In this document: positions 40,026-49,618 of the stretch, in pieces | Layout of the letters: each line of letters begins with the position of its first letter | How positions within the stretch are numbered: the stretch's first letter is position 1 | Source: Acanthamoeba sp. SK_2022b | Lineage: Eukaryota > Discosea > Longamoebia > Acanthamoebidae | Assembly (NCBI GenBank): GCA_027943245.1 | Contig: JANDJZ010000020.1 | Coordinates: forward strand, 62,001-126,000 | DNA: 64,000 nucleotides | Reading direction: 5' to 3' | The notes under the pieces: generated by a model | The model's input: the letters and a program-made list of their open reading frames with translations, nothing else | What the model was told of the DNA's origin: nothing | Databases searched by the model: none | Translations under genes and position numbers: made by a program

Positions 40026-43000
40026 TCACCCACTTGACTGGGTAGTGGGTATGTCGGCGCTGGCCCGCAGGCCAAAGAAGGCGCCCTTCTGCTGGCGCTC
40101 GGTCTCGTGGGTGGCACGCCCGCTGGCACTTCGCTTGGTAGCCGGCGCCCAGCCGGTCGGTGATACTGCGGTCGCGGGCGGAGATGTAGGACGAGCCGGT
40201 GAGGAGGGTTTGCACTTGACAAAGGCCGGCGACTCTCCCTCTCTTCGCTCGCTCGGCGACACACGGGAGAAGGTAGTGGAATTAGACCTCAGGAAGCTCT
40301 TGCGGCTGCCCGTCCCCGGGGGCTCGGCTGGCGACGCCGGCTTGAGCTCGGCCTCGCCCCATGACCTGTTCTTCTCCTTGGTCGCGGCCGCGGAGCAGCT
40401 GGCGGGCTCGTCTTTGGCTTGGCCCCCGCGGTTGGCCTTTTGCTCGACGAGCCGTTGGACCATCTTGCCCAGCCCTTTGCGGTCCTGCGGCCGTATGATC
40501 ATTGATGATGACAGCCGCGCCTTCGACATGTCATCGACCACGGCCGTAGATGACGCCGAAGAGGACAACGGCGCGGCGTTACCGTCTCCCGATGCAGTTG
40601 GGCTTGTCGTGGCGGTTTGGAGATTGATGAAAACCTGCGGGCTGGCGGAGGCCGAGGCAGGTTCGGCGTTGCTTTCGGCCGCGCTGGCAATGCCCGTGGT
40701 GAGCATGTGCATCCACTCGCGCTTCTCATCTTCGTTGGCCGCGAACGCGACGATGCGGAGCTGCTGTCGCGAGCACTGAACACTGAACGCATGGCGCGCC
40801 ACCTTGCCCGCCTCATTGGTTCCGTCTTTGATGTCGCTCAACGCCGCCGTCGCCAATGGAATGCTGTGCAAGTACATGCTTCGCTCCACCTCCTACACTC
40901 ACAAATACACAATTAATATTTGTTTCTTTATCTCGCTTAATTTTATCAATTTCCATTTTTCAATAATAAATCGAGAAAAATAAGAACATCAATATTTTAC
41001 CTTTTTGACGGGTTGGGTGAGGATGAGGAGATCGGAGAAGAGGAAGAGGAGCCGCTTGGCAAACTTCTCTCTGTTGGCCGACACGTGGAACCGGCCCTCC
41101 TGTACGAACGTTCGTCCTGTTGACCCCCGCAATCAGCCCCCGCCCGCGAACACGAACACAGCAACCCGGGACACTGCGCAATGAAAGGCTGTCACACACC
41201 TTTCTTGATGAGCTTGCTGCCGGCGGGTAGAATGATGCGGCTCTGGAGCTCGATCAGGACCTGGAAGTTGTCTACAATTCGCTTCTTCTCGTTGGCCTTG
41301 GCGATCATCTTCCCGATCTCGGCCTGGGCCATCTGGATGTTGTCGTAGTCTGGATCGCTCGCATCCATGTACGACATGATCTCCTGCTCATCCGTTCGCA
41401 ATCGCTTGTCAACACACAGGCAGGCACAGATACACACGCACGCACACACACACGTACGCGGAAGAGGAGCGGGTATTTGGTGACGCGTTGAAAGGGTTTG
41501 ATGAGGAAGCTGGCGATATCGAGGCGTCGACAGTCCTTGTGGCGCTTGGCCTCCTCGCAGAACTGCGCAAACTCGGAGCGCTCGCCTTCGCCCTCCTTTC
41601 GGCGGAAGCGTTTGCTGAAGGCGAGCGACCCGGTCGAGTTGCCGTCGTCCCTGTCGACTGCAGTGCCCAGCGCCTTGTTCAGACTCTCCGTCGCCATCTG
41701 CTGGTGCGTGCACAGCTTCTCGTACTCGCGAAGCGACGTCATCTGACCACGTCTACTTGTCAACACACCACACACCACACACCACACACCACACACCACA
41801 CACCACACACCACACACCACACACCACACACCACACACCACACACCACACACCACACACCACACACACCACAGCACACACCACACACCACACACCACACA
41901 CCACACACCACACACCACACACCACACACACCACAGATATGGGGCAATACGTGATCGAGGAAGATTTGGCCAACGTGAGGCGCCTGCTTGGCGGCAAGGG
42001 CCTCCTTCCACGCGCGGTCAAGGGCCTGGTGGAGCGTCTTGCTGACTTGCAGTATCTCTTCGACGTTGCCAAAGATGAGCCGCAGCTCCTGCTCGTCGAG
42101 TATCTTCACTTTCTGCTCCTCATCAGCCATGTTACGTTGAATCGGTACTAAGAACACCTGCAGTCACATTCATTAGACCACGATTGTGTGGAGCGCGTGT
42201 GCGCAGTAGATCTCTACAATGTTGTGTGGTGGTGCGGTGCGGAGTGGCGCGGCGTGGTGGCGCGGCGTGGCGTGGCGTGGCGTGGCGTGGCGTGGCGTGG
42301 CGGCGTGGCGCGGCGTGGCGTGGCGTGGCGTGGCGTGGCGGGCGTGGCGTGGCGTGGCGTGGCGTGGCGTGGCGTGGCAGTGTGGCGTGGCGGCGTGGCG
42401 TGGCGTGGCGTGGCGTGGCGTGGCGTGGCGTGGCGTGGCGTGGCGGGCGTGGCGCGGCGTGGCGTGGCGTGGCGTGGCGTGGCGTGGCGTGGCGTGGCGT
42501 GGCGTGGCGTGGCGTGGCGTGGCGTGGCGTGGCGTGGCGTGGCGTGGCGTGGCGTGGCGTGGCGTGGCGTGGCGTGGCGTGGCGTGGCGTGGCGTGGCGT
42601 GGCGTGGCGTGTACCCGGACAAGGATTTCGAGATCGTGAATGTACTCCTTTTCGGTGAGAATGAGCTCCTCGATGGCCAGGTTGCGTCGATACAGTTTCT
42701 TCTCCTCAGGCGACATGTCCTTCATGTCCAGTACCGACACGCGGGCTGACAACGTCGTTGATCCACAATCAAACAATCAACGACACAGTGAGATTGGCGT
42801 TGCAAAAAGAAAGAGGAGTGGGCAGGAGAGGTCATACCGCGCAGAAGCCCGTATATCTCCTTGCCCCCCGGGCCGAGATTGGCGGCAATCTGGAGCGGAG
42901 AGGGCACGGACGGAGTAGGCTCGATGCGCGGGTCCATGCCCTTCTCGAGCAGCTTCTCCACGATCACCTTCTTGTTGGCCATGATCGCATAGTGCAGCAC

Positions 43001-44707
43001 CGTCTCTCCGAGTCTGTGGGTTACCCATCACCCATGGTGGGTGTTAGAATTTCCTGCTGGTCTATTCTCAACGAGACAGTGGAAGTGGGGCTCGGTGTAC
43101 CCATTGGCGATGGAGGGGTCGGCGCCAGAGTCGATCAGGACCTGGGCCACCTCGTAGCCGTCGTGGAGCGCGGCCAAATGCAAGGGCGTGTCTCCGTTCC
43201 TGTCATCGGAGTTAAAATTAATTGGTAGAAAGTTTCAATTTTCTTTTTTTAAACAAACAAAAAAATGGCAATGAATAAGATCATGCGGGCGCACCTATTG
43301 GGCTGATTGACGTCTACGCCTCCCTTCAGGAGACACAGCACAGCACCGCGTATCTGATCCACTGTCTCGCGGTTGTACTCGATGGCCTTGCGGCACACCA
43401 GGTAATGCATGGGCCGCGTGCCATCCAAATTGGCCGCCGACGGATCGGCCCCGGAGGACACTGTTCGCATACCATCGTAGGCGCACATCAGGATCGTGGT
43501 TGCCTCCCTTTTACTTATGCGTAGCGCCAAGACGTACCGAGAAGCCAAATGAGATCCTTGTGAGCGTTCTCCATGCATGCATCTGGAGCGGATGAGGTCA
43601 GCCCAAGCGCACGTGCAAGTGGGTGGGAGTGAGGGCAGGTACAGTGGAGCGCGGTCCATCCGTTCGAGTCCACATCGGTCACACTGGCTCCGGCTGCTAT
43701 CAGCGCCCGCACTACCTCCACGTTGGTCGAATTGCTGCACGCCATGTGCAACGGCGTTTGGCCCTGGAGAGTGAATTGGCGCGAGTCAAGTAGTGGTCAG
43801 CAGAGTGAACAGAGGGTCGCGCAGAATGCGGGAGAGTAGCGGTACGGTGGGGTCCTTGTCGTGGACGGACGAGGGCTCCTCTTCGAGTTTGCGGCGGATG
43901 TCGGCGAGCGAGGCTCGTCTTTGGAGGAGAACTGGCAGCGCCGGGAGGGGCGGCAGTGGCGCGGCCTCCTCTTCGTCTTCGTCGACGACGACCGGCCCGC
44001 CCGCTATCTGACCGACCTCGCTCCCGAGCCGTCGGTGTTGGATCTGTTTGCGGCTATGAGCCACAACTTTCACGCGTGACACACATAGACACAAGCATGA
44101 AGGAGCATACACGACTGCGCAGGTTGGTGGTGGGCTGCTTGCGAATGGGGATAGTCGTTGATGAGTTGGTCTTGGTGGCCGACACGGCGACCTCGATGAG
44201 GGCCTTTTCCAGCTGCTCATAACGGACCAGCAGTTCTTGCAGTCCCACAGCTTCGTGCTCCAGCATGGCGGCCGACACTGCGGCAGCGGAACCACCACCT
44301 TGTGGAGGAGCTGTGGCAGAAGACGAAGACGAGGACGAGGACAAGGACGACTCCGTGGCCGACGTCGACGTTGGCGTGGGAGAGGATGAAGATGACCGAG
44401 GCACAGAAGAAAAAGATGAAGCAGAGGACAACGGTGTTGAGAGATTTTGAGAGGAGGCGAGGGAAAGTTGGAGGTGGAGGTGTTTGATTTGTTCGTCTTT
44501 GACGCGTAGTAGCTCAGCTTGGACTCTCAACTTCTCCTGCAGCAGCTCGACCCGCAAAGCTTCATTGGGTGTGCCGGTAGTATGGCCTACCCCTTCTTCC
44601 GGCAGAGCAGAACCCGTTGAATTGGAGCACGTCGTGCCGGCTAGGGTGGCTATTGGTGGTAGTGGTGTTGGAGGAGCCACTGTGGCTTCCGTGCCTTCGG
44701 CAAGCAT
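40026..44707 (-). CDS. Ankyrin-repeat, DH (RhoGEF) and PH domain protein
   Basis: Thirteen exons on the minus strand: 44707-44113, 44066-43846, 43763-43643, 43582-43538, 43460-43295, 43199-43101, 43013-42838, 42745-42615, 42157-41951, 41742-41458, 41404-41200, 41116-41001, 40892-40026. They total 3234 nt, 1077 residues, all in phase. Order: coiled coil ([20 protein letters not shown]), Ser-rich linker, then ankyrin repeats ([74 protein letters not shown]). A DH domain follows ([20 protein letters not shown] through [19 protein letters not shown]), then PH ([20 protein letters not shown], and MHMLTTGI at its end) and a Ser/Pro-rich tail. It should activate a Rho/Rac GTPase. Two introns inside the DH domain carry long satellites. 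Confidence 0.93.
41761..41936. repeat. Heptanucleotide (ACACACC)n satellite in RhoGEF intron
   Basis: About 175 bp of ACCACAC units with a few variants fill the 208-bp intron 41743-41950. Open frames through it (CVVCGVW or HTTHHTP repeats) are artefacts of the 7-bp period. Confidence 0.95.
42158..42614 (-). other. Satellite-filled intron in the DH domain
   Basis: A 457-bp intron, four to five times the usual length here, whose extra length is entirely the TGGCG satellite. Donor CGG|GTACAC and acceptor CTGCAG|GTG are normal, and the exons join in phase. Confidence 0.85.
42240..42614. repeat. Pentanucleotide (TGGCG)n satellite in RhoGEF intron
   Basis: About 375 bp of TGGCG units fill most of the 457-bp intron 42158-42614, with rare indels such as CGGCG and GGGCG. 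Repeats of 5 bp give AWRGV or ATPRH peptides in every frame. The flanking exons join in phase as [15 protein letters not shown], so the satellite is intronic. Confidence 0.96.
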
Positions 44708-45097
44708 TGTCAATAGCGCTTTCGTGTGTTGGGCTTGTTCTGTGTTGTGCTGGGGGTTGGCAATTCATTTCAACCACTTTTATTAGAACCAGCGGCGGGC
44801 GCAGAGGAAAATTATCCACCAGTACGGCGCTGCGAGCCGTGAAGGCCCGCGTGCCTCTCCAACCTGGCCTTGGTAGGCGGAAAGAGTTGCTTGCATGGGT
44901 TTGCAGCTTCGTGCTCTGGTTTCGGGCAGCATCATCAACGCCCAACGGCCCACAAGCTCACCGGGGGCCTTATTGTCGACATGTACGGCAACCTCGTGAG
45001 GAATGCGGTTTGTAGCCCTTCTTTTTCGTTTCCGTTGTTCTTGCCCACCCTTGCCCGTCTGCCGTCTTCTTCTTTCCCTGCATAACGCCAACAAACG
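44708..45097. promoter_or_regulatory. Divergent region between RhoGEF and Arf-like genes
   Basis: 390 bp between start codons, with no supported gene inside. It must carry both promoters and leaders. Confidence 0.45.
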
Positions 45098-46005
45098 ATG
45101 GGAAACTCCGTTCTGCGAGTGTTGACGGGTCGCAAGAAGGTGCGAGTCCTAATGCTGGGCCTCGACAACGCCGGCAAAACTAGTTACCCTCCCCTCCCTC
45201 CTCTTCCTTTTGCTTCTTTTTTCGTTCTTTGATCTTCGTTCTTTTTAATGTAATAATTCAAATTTATTTATCTCTAATTCTGGCCGCCGGTGACGTGCAC
45301 GACACGTCTACGCAGCGATCGTGCACCACCTTAAGGGCGAGCAGGAGTACGAGAGCATTCCCACTGTGGGCTTCAACGTAGAGACTATCAAACTCAAGAA
45401 CATTGCCCTCAATGTGTGGGTGCGTCAGTCTGACCCTTCCGCCCGACTCTTGTGGTGGACTCCCGATCCGTTATCTGAACTTGTGCTGATTTCCTCCTTT
45501 TCCCGTTCTGTTGCCGCGTGTCGATGATGGACAGGACGTGGGCGGACAGGACAAGATCCGGCCGCTCTGGCGGCACTACTTCGTGGGCACTGGTACGTGG
45601 GCCCCCGTTCTATTCGGTTCGGTCTGAACATGGGCCGTTCAGCTAAGCTCTCTGCCCGGTGGTTGGTGGGCTTGTTACGCGATCTGAGCAGATGCCCTCA
45701 TCTTCGTGGTGGACTCGAGCGACGTGGCCCGCATGGAAGACGCCAAGAGCGAGTTCCTGCGAATAGTGGACGACGCCGAGATAAGGGACGCGTCGGTGCT
45801 GGTGTTCGCCAACAAGAGCGACCTGCCCAAGGCCGCCGCTGCCGCGGAGGTGGCCGAGCTGTTAGACCTCGGTCGGCTGGCACAGGAGGGCCGGGCCGTC
45901 CACGTCCAATCGGCCTGCGCTCGCTCGGGCGAGGGTCTCACGGAGGGCATCGACTGGCTCACCGAGCAGCTCCTCGCCAAGAGCAAGAAATCCAAGAAGA
46001 AGTGA
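45098..46005 (+). CDS. Arf-family small GTPase
   Basis: Four exons: 45098-45182, 45316-45419, 45535-45592, 45692-46005 (186 residues). MGNSVLRVL supplies a myristoylatable Gly2 and amphipathic helix. The GTPase motifs are GLDNAGKT (P-loop, split by intron 1), IPTVGFNVE (switch I/interswitch), WDVGGQDKIRPLWRHYF (switch II) and NKSD. The tail is lysine-rich (KSKKSKKK). The WDVGGQ and IPTVGFNVE motifs place it with Arf/Arl1 rather than Sar1. The C-terminal region diverges from Arf1, so Arf-like is the safer name. It probably acts in vesicle budding. Its stop is only 68 bp from that of the next gene. Confidence 0.93.
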
Positions 46006-46073
46006 GCTCGGGCGTCTCCACGGAGTTCACAAATTGTATCACAAATACACGTGGCATCAGTCATTGCTGGAGC

Positions 46074-47449
46074 CTAGTCCTTGCTGCTGCTTGCGGGAGT
46101 GGGAGTGGGAGTGGAGGTTGCGGCGTTCTGTTGCTCGGTGGGCCCAAGCCTTTTCTTCTTGACCTCGTTGAAGTCGTCGTAGTCGTAGCTCTCGGGCCAC
46201 AGGTCGATCCTCTGCACCGTGCACACGCCGGTGTCGTTGTTCACCACGAAGGTGATGTTGAGCAGATCGATGCGCACGTCGTAGACGCCCTCCCTGTGTT
46301 TCCGCTTCATGTGCAGCGTGCGGATGTCGAGCGCAAGCACCTCCTCGATGCACCGCTTGGCCCGCTCCCAATCGCCCTTGAAGAAGCGCAGCGCGTTCGC
46401 GTGGCGCTTGAGACTCTCGACGGCCTCGTCGGACATCTGTACCTGCAGCCGCCCCAAGCCGGCCTCCGGCTCCTGCTGGGCCTCGTCGCCCTCCTTAGCC
46501 TGTTTGCCATCGAGCTCCACGAGCCACTCGGCCGTGATTGCGTCGGGAATGGCGTCGTATCGCGGAATGTAGGGCTTGATGTCAAGCACGGGCGTGTTGT
46601 TCACGAGGTCGACGCCCGACAGGTGCAGCGTCTCGCCGGCGATCGACTCGACCCGGGCAACGCTCAAGCCGATCGGACACGGGCGGTGAGGCGTGCGGGT
46701 GGCCAGCATCCCGAGCTTGCGTCCACCGAGACGAGGTGGATGGATCCTGTTCTTGGGGTTGCCCACGTTGTTGTGGAAGAGGAAGACGATCCACACGTGC
46801 GAGTGGCCCTCGAGCCCGATCAGTGCGTCCTTGGGATTCGTTAACACGTCTGACCTGTATGAAGAACAAAAGCATGCCGTCATCTGAGTTGGAGTAGCGA
46901 CAAAGGGGTGGCTTCGTGCAAAGCGGCCGATGTGCTGGTGATGAAGAACCTGCGTAGGGTGAGCTTGCCGCGCGACGAGGGGACGAGCAGGCCCTGGCGA
47001 GGTGTGCCGTGTCGCTCGAGGAAGCACGACTCAAAGAGGCCGATGGGCTGGAGCGGCACGTGATCGAGCGGCGCCGCCCTCTGCTTCCTCTCTCGCTTCT
47101 TTCCCTTCCGCTTCTGCTCTTCGTCACCCTTTAAGCCCTCACCCTCGGCCCGCCGTCGCTTGTGCCCCAGCAGATGCGAGGCCTCTTCCGTCTGGCCCTT
47201 CTCTTCTATTGTCTGCACCTCGTGTGCCGATTGCCCCGCTTCGAACTCGCGAAGATGAATGTCGCAAATGGGCCAACCCAACCATTCGTCTCCGACGCTG
47301 AAAAATCGCAGCATGATTTCAGTCAGACAAATCGTCTGTGGAGCGGCAGGATTCTGGCGTGCGGGGGCACATAGAGGACATGCTCGCCCTGTGCTGCTGA
47401 GGACTGTATGCCCTGCCCTGGTGCCAGTCAAATCGAGGTCCATCTCCAT
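46074..47449 (-). CDS. TRMO/TsaA-family tRNA (N6-threonylcarbamoyladenosine37-N6) [17 protein letters not shown]
   Basis: Two exons on the minus strand: 47449-46950 and 46854-46074 (426 residues, phase fits). The TsaA/YaeB beta-barrel blocks are LQPIGLFESCFLERHGTPRQ, DALIGLEGHSHVWIVFLFHN, RLGGRKLGMLATRTPHRPCP, IGLSVARVESI and DLVNNTPVLDIKPYIPRYDA. Enzymes of this family use S-adenosylmethionine to methylate t6A37 of tRNA-Thr. The middle N-terminal part is Lys/Arg-rich and of low complexity. The very N-terminus (from 47449) is not conserved and the true start could be downstream, or an intron may be missed. The C-terminal third (FFKGDWERAKRCIEEVLALD) matches the eukaryotic TRMO extension in position. 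Confidence 0.85.
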
Positions 47450-47964
47450 TTTTCACGCTTCCGGCTCGAATGTTTTTCCGCCACAACAGCACCGAGCGCG
47501 GAGAGTTTCAGGCCGAATCGTTAGCAGCGCTTGCACTTGGCGAAATGTTTTGATTCTGCCTCATCGGCACCCCCGACTTGCGCGAAGGGTGGAAGGAGCG
47601 ATTATAATTAGTTTCTGTAATTGAACGAACGTTTTACATTCAACCCCCCCCGTGCAGTGAGTGCTTGCCAGTTGCCAGGACTCGATGAAAGGTGCTCGAG
47701 CACTGACCCTTCCACCGAAACCTCCGTTTTGCAATTATCGGCGTTACGGCAATTCGCACCTTCTGGACCCTTGTGCAGCCCAGGGTCAGAAGAGCGGACA
47801 AGCCGCGGTCGCGTGGCAGCAAGTGGTCGGCGATAAGGCTTTCGCCGTGCTGCTGGCGCCGATCATCAAGGTATAAGAAGGCACCGTGGCCTTTGGAAGC
47901 TTCATCAACTTGACTTGCTCAACTAACCTACTCCAATCGATTCAATCATCCTAACAACAGAAAC
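47450..47964. promoter_or_regulatory. Divergent region with TATA-like element before the oxidoreductase
   Basis: 515 bp between start codons. A GTATAAGAAGG element at about 47871-47881 lies 85-95 bp before the plus-strand start. Open stretches exist inside but none resembles a protein family. Confidence 0.4.
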
Positions 47965-48837
47965 ATGGCCACTTCCACCACACCTTCGCTTCCTTTCGTT
48001 GAGGCCAAGCTTAACTTCCTGCCACCCCACAAAGCCAAGCCCTTCATCCTCATCGATCCTCCCGCAGACTCAGCCCTTCCGCGCACCAACTTCGAAGAAC
48101 ATTGGGTGCCGGCACGCGTCTACAACGCTCGTCCACTGATCGAGAAGGACAACATCGACGAGAAGCCCGCGCTCGACAGGGAGGGTTTCACGCTGGAGCC
48201 TCACCGCACCCACGTGGAAGACTTTTACGACGATGCCCAGGTGCAAGAGCGCTACTACGCAGAGGTCATCGAACTGGTCAAGGCTGCCACAGGGGCCATC
48301 GACGTGCAGGTCTTTGACCACACCGTGCGCGGGCCCAAGGAAAAGGGCCGTCGCGAGCCTGTGCATCGGGTGCACAACGACTACACCATCAAGTCGGGTC
48401 CTCAGCGCGTAAAGGACCTCACCAGCGATCCTGAGAAGCTCGCCACGCGGCTCAGCAACCGCTTCGCATTCATCAATGTGTGGCGACCCATCGGCGACTC
48501 GCCCGTTGAAGAGAACCCGCTGGCCGTCAGCGATGCGCGCACTATCAAGCAGGAGGACTTCGTGGCCACCGATCTCATCTACGCTGATCGCACGGGCGAA
48601 GTCTACTCCGTGCGTCACCAGCCAGAACAGCGATACTACTATTTCCCGCACATGGTCAAGAACGAGGCGCTGCTGCTCAAGGTCTACGACTCGGTCGACG
48701 ACGGGAAGACGGCCCGCTTCGTCGCACACACGGCCTTCGCAGACCCGACGTCTCCGGCCGAGCCAAAGCCCAGGGAGAGCATCGAAGTGCGCACCATCGC
48801 CTTCTACCCGCCTGCTAGCCCGGCGATCGAGCACTGA
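47965..48837 (+). CDS. AsaB/CmcJ-like oxidoreductase (hydroxylase/desaturase family), intronless
   Basis: A single 290-residue open frame from the ATG at 47965. It matches the family of fungal and bacterial CmcJ/AsaB-type proteins: LREGFTL-type DREGFTLEPHRTHVEDFYDD, the metal-binding-like HRVHNDYTIKSGPQR, FAFINVWRPI, PLAVSDARTI, HQPEQRYYYFPHMVKNEALL, KVYDS, HTAFADP, and the terminal PRESIEVRTIAFYPP. Members act on small molecules, often in secondary metabolism, as hydroxylases, desaturases or methoxylases; the substrate is unknown here. It is the only gene of this size in the window with neither an intron nor a gap in homology, which fits recent acquisition or retrocopying. Confidence 0.88.
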   Translation: MATSTTPSLPFVEAKLNFLPPHKAKPFILIDPPADSALPRTNFEEHWVPARVYNARPLIEKDNIDEKPALDREGFTLEPHRTHVEDFYDDAQVQERYYAEVIELVKAATGAIDVQVFDHTVRGPKEKGRREPVHRVHNDYTIKSGPQRVKDLTSDPEKLATRLSNRFAFINVWRPIGDSPVEENPLAVSDARTIKQEDFVATDLIYADRTGEVYSVRHQPEQRYYYFPHMVKNEALLLKVYDSVDDGKTARFVAHTAFADPTSPAEPKPRESIEVRTIAFYPPASPAIEH

Positions 48838-49137
48838 AGATTGCTTGCAACCACCTTTCCTCTCCCCTCTCGTGTGTCAATCGCACCGTGCACATAAACC
48901 CAACAGCGATTTCCCCTTTTCTTGAGATATTACCGCACAAAAGAAATCCAAAAAACCGAGCAGAGAGAAAAGAAACCACACAACTGAAAACGGCACCACC
49001 AGCCCGCGTAACGGCACACCTGGGTGTGGTTGTATCACCGGTCCAGTGGTCAGTGCTTGTGCTCTTCGTGGTCGAATCACGCCAACAATCACTTTTGTCG
49101 TTGGCGAATCTTTCTGCTTCCTGAACGTTTGTTCGGC
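48838..49137. other. Intergenic region upstream of the RecQ gene
   Basis: 300 bp of tandem same-strand spacing. It has a pyrimidine-rich 3' UTR after 48838 and AC-rich sequence near 48930-48990. No gene is seen. Confidence 0.5.
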
Positions 49138-49570
49138 ATGGAAGGCCTCGCCCCCATTAGTGGTACTTATACACCATTAGGATTTCCAGCTCCCTGCATG
49201 TTGCTCACACTGTCAACAGCGATAGTGCAAGCATCCATGGAGTCGACGAGTTGCACGCTGGTGGACCTCACTCTTGACGAAGAGTTTGCCGCGGACCAGC
49301 CTCTTGTCCTACAGTGCCCAGAAACGATAGTCCTCGACGACGACGACGACTACGAGGAGGAGAGCGAGGGCGAATACCTTTTTGAGTCCGCGCTAACGCC
49401 CAACAGCATGAACGTTGGAAACGAAAGCCTGGTCGACCAGCAAGAGGGACACGGACACGACGCGGGGCACATGTCGGACATCGAGAAGGGCGGCGCAGCC
49501 GAAGCGAAGGAGGACCTGGCCGTCAAGGAGAGCGGAGGAGTAGGTAATGGTGAAGCCGAAACGAAGGAAA

Positions 49571-49618
<48 letters not shown>

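Noticed and set aside
39712..40779. A 355-codon plus-strand ORF over the sedolisin tail and RhoGEF antisense
   Set aside because: It begins within the SP-repeat in a shifted frame and continues antisense to the PH tail.
41753..42045. Cys-Val-Val-Gly-Trp or His-Thr-Pro repeat 'proteins'
   Set aside because: Product of the 7-bp satellite in a RhoGEF intron.
42173..42776. Long open frames of repeated AWRGV or ATPRH peptides on both strands
   Set aside because: They are created by the 5-bp satellite, open in every frame. The flanking DH exons splice around it in phase.
45597..46844. A 415-codon plus-strand ORF spanning the Arf exon 4 and TRMO antisense
   Set aside because: It runs across the true Arf frame in another frame and then antisense to TRMO; no protein similarity.
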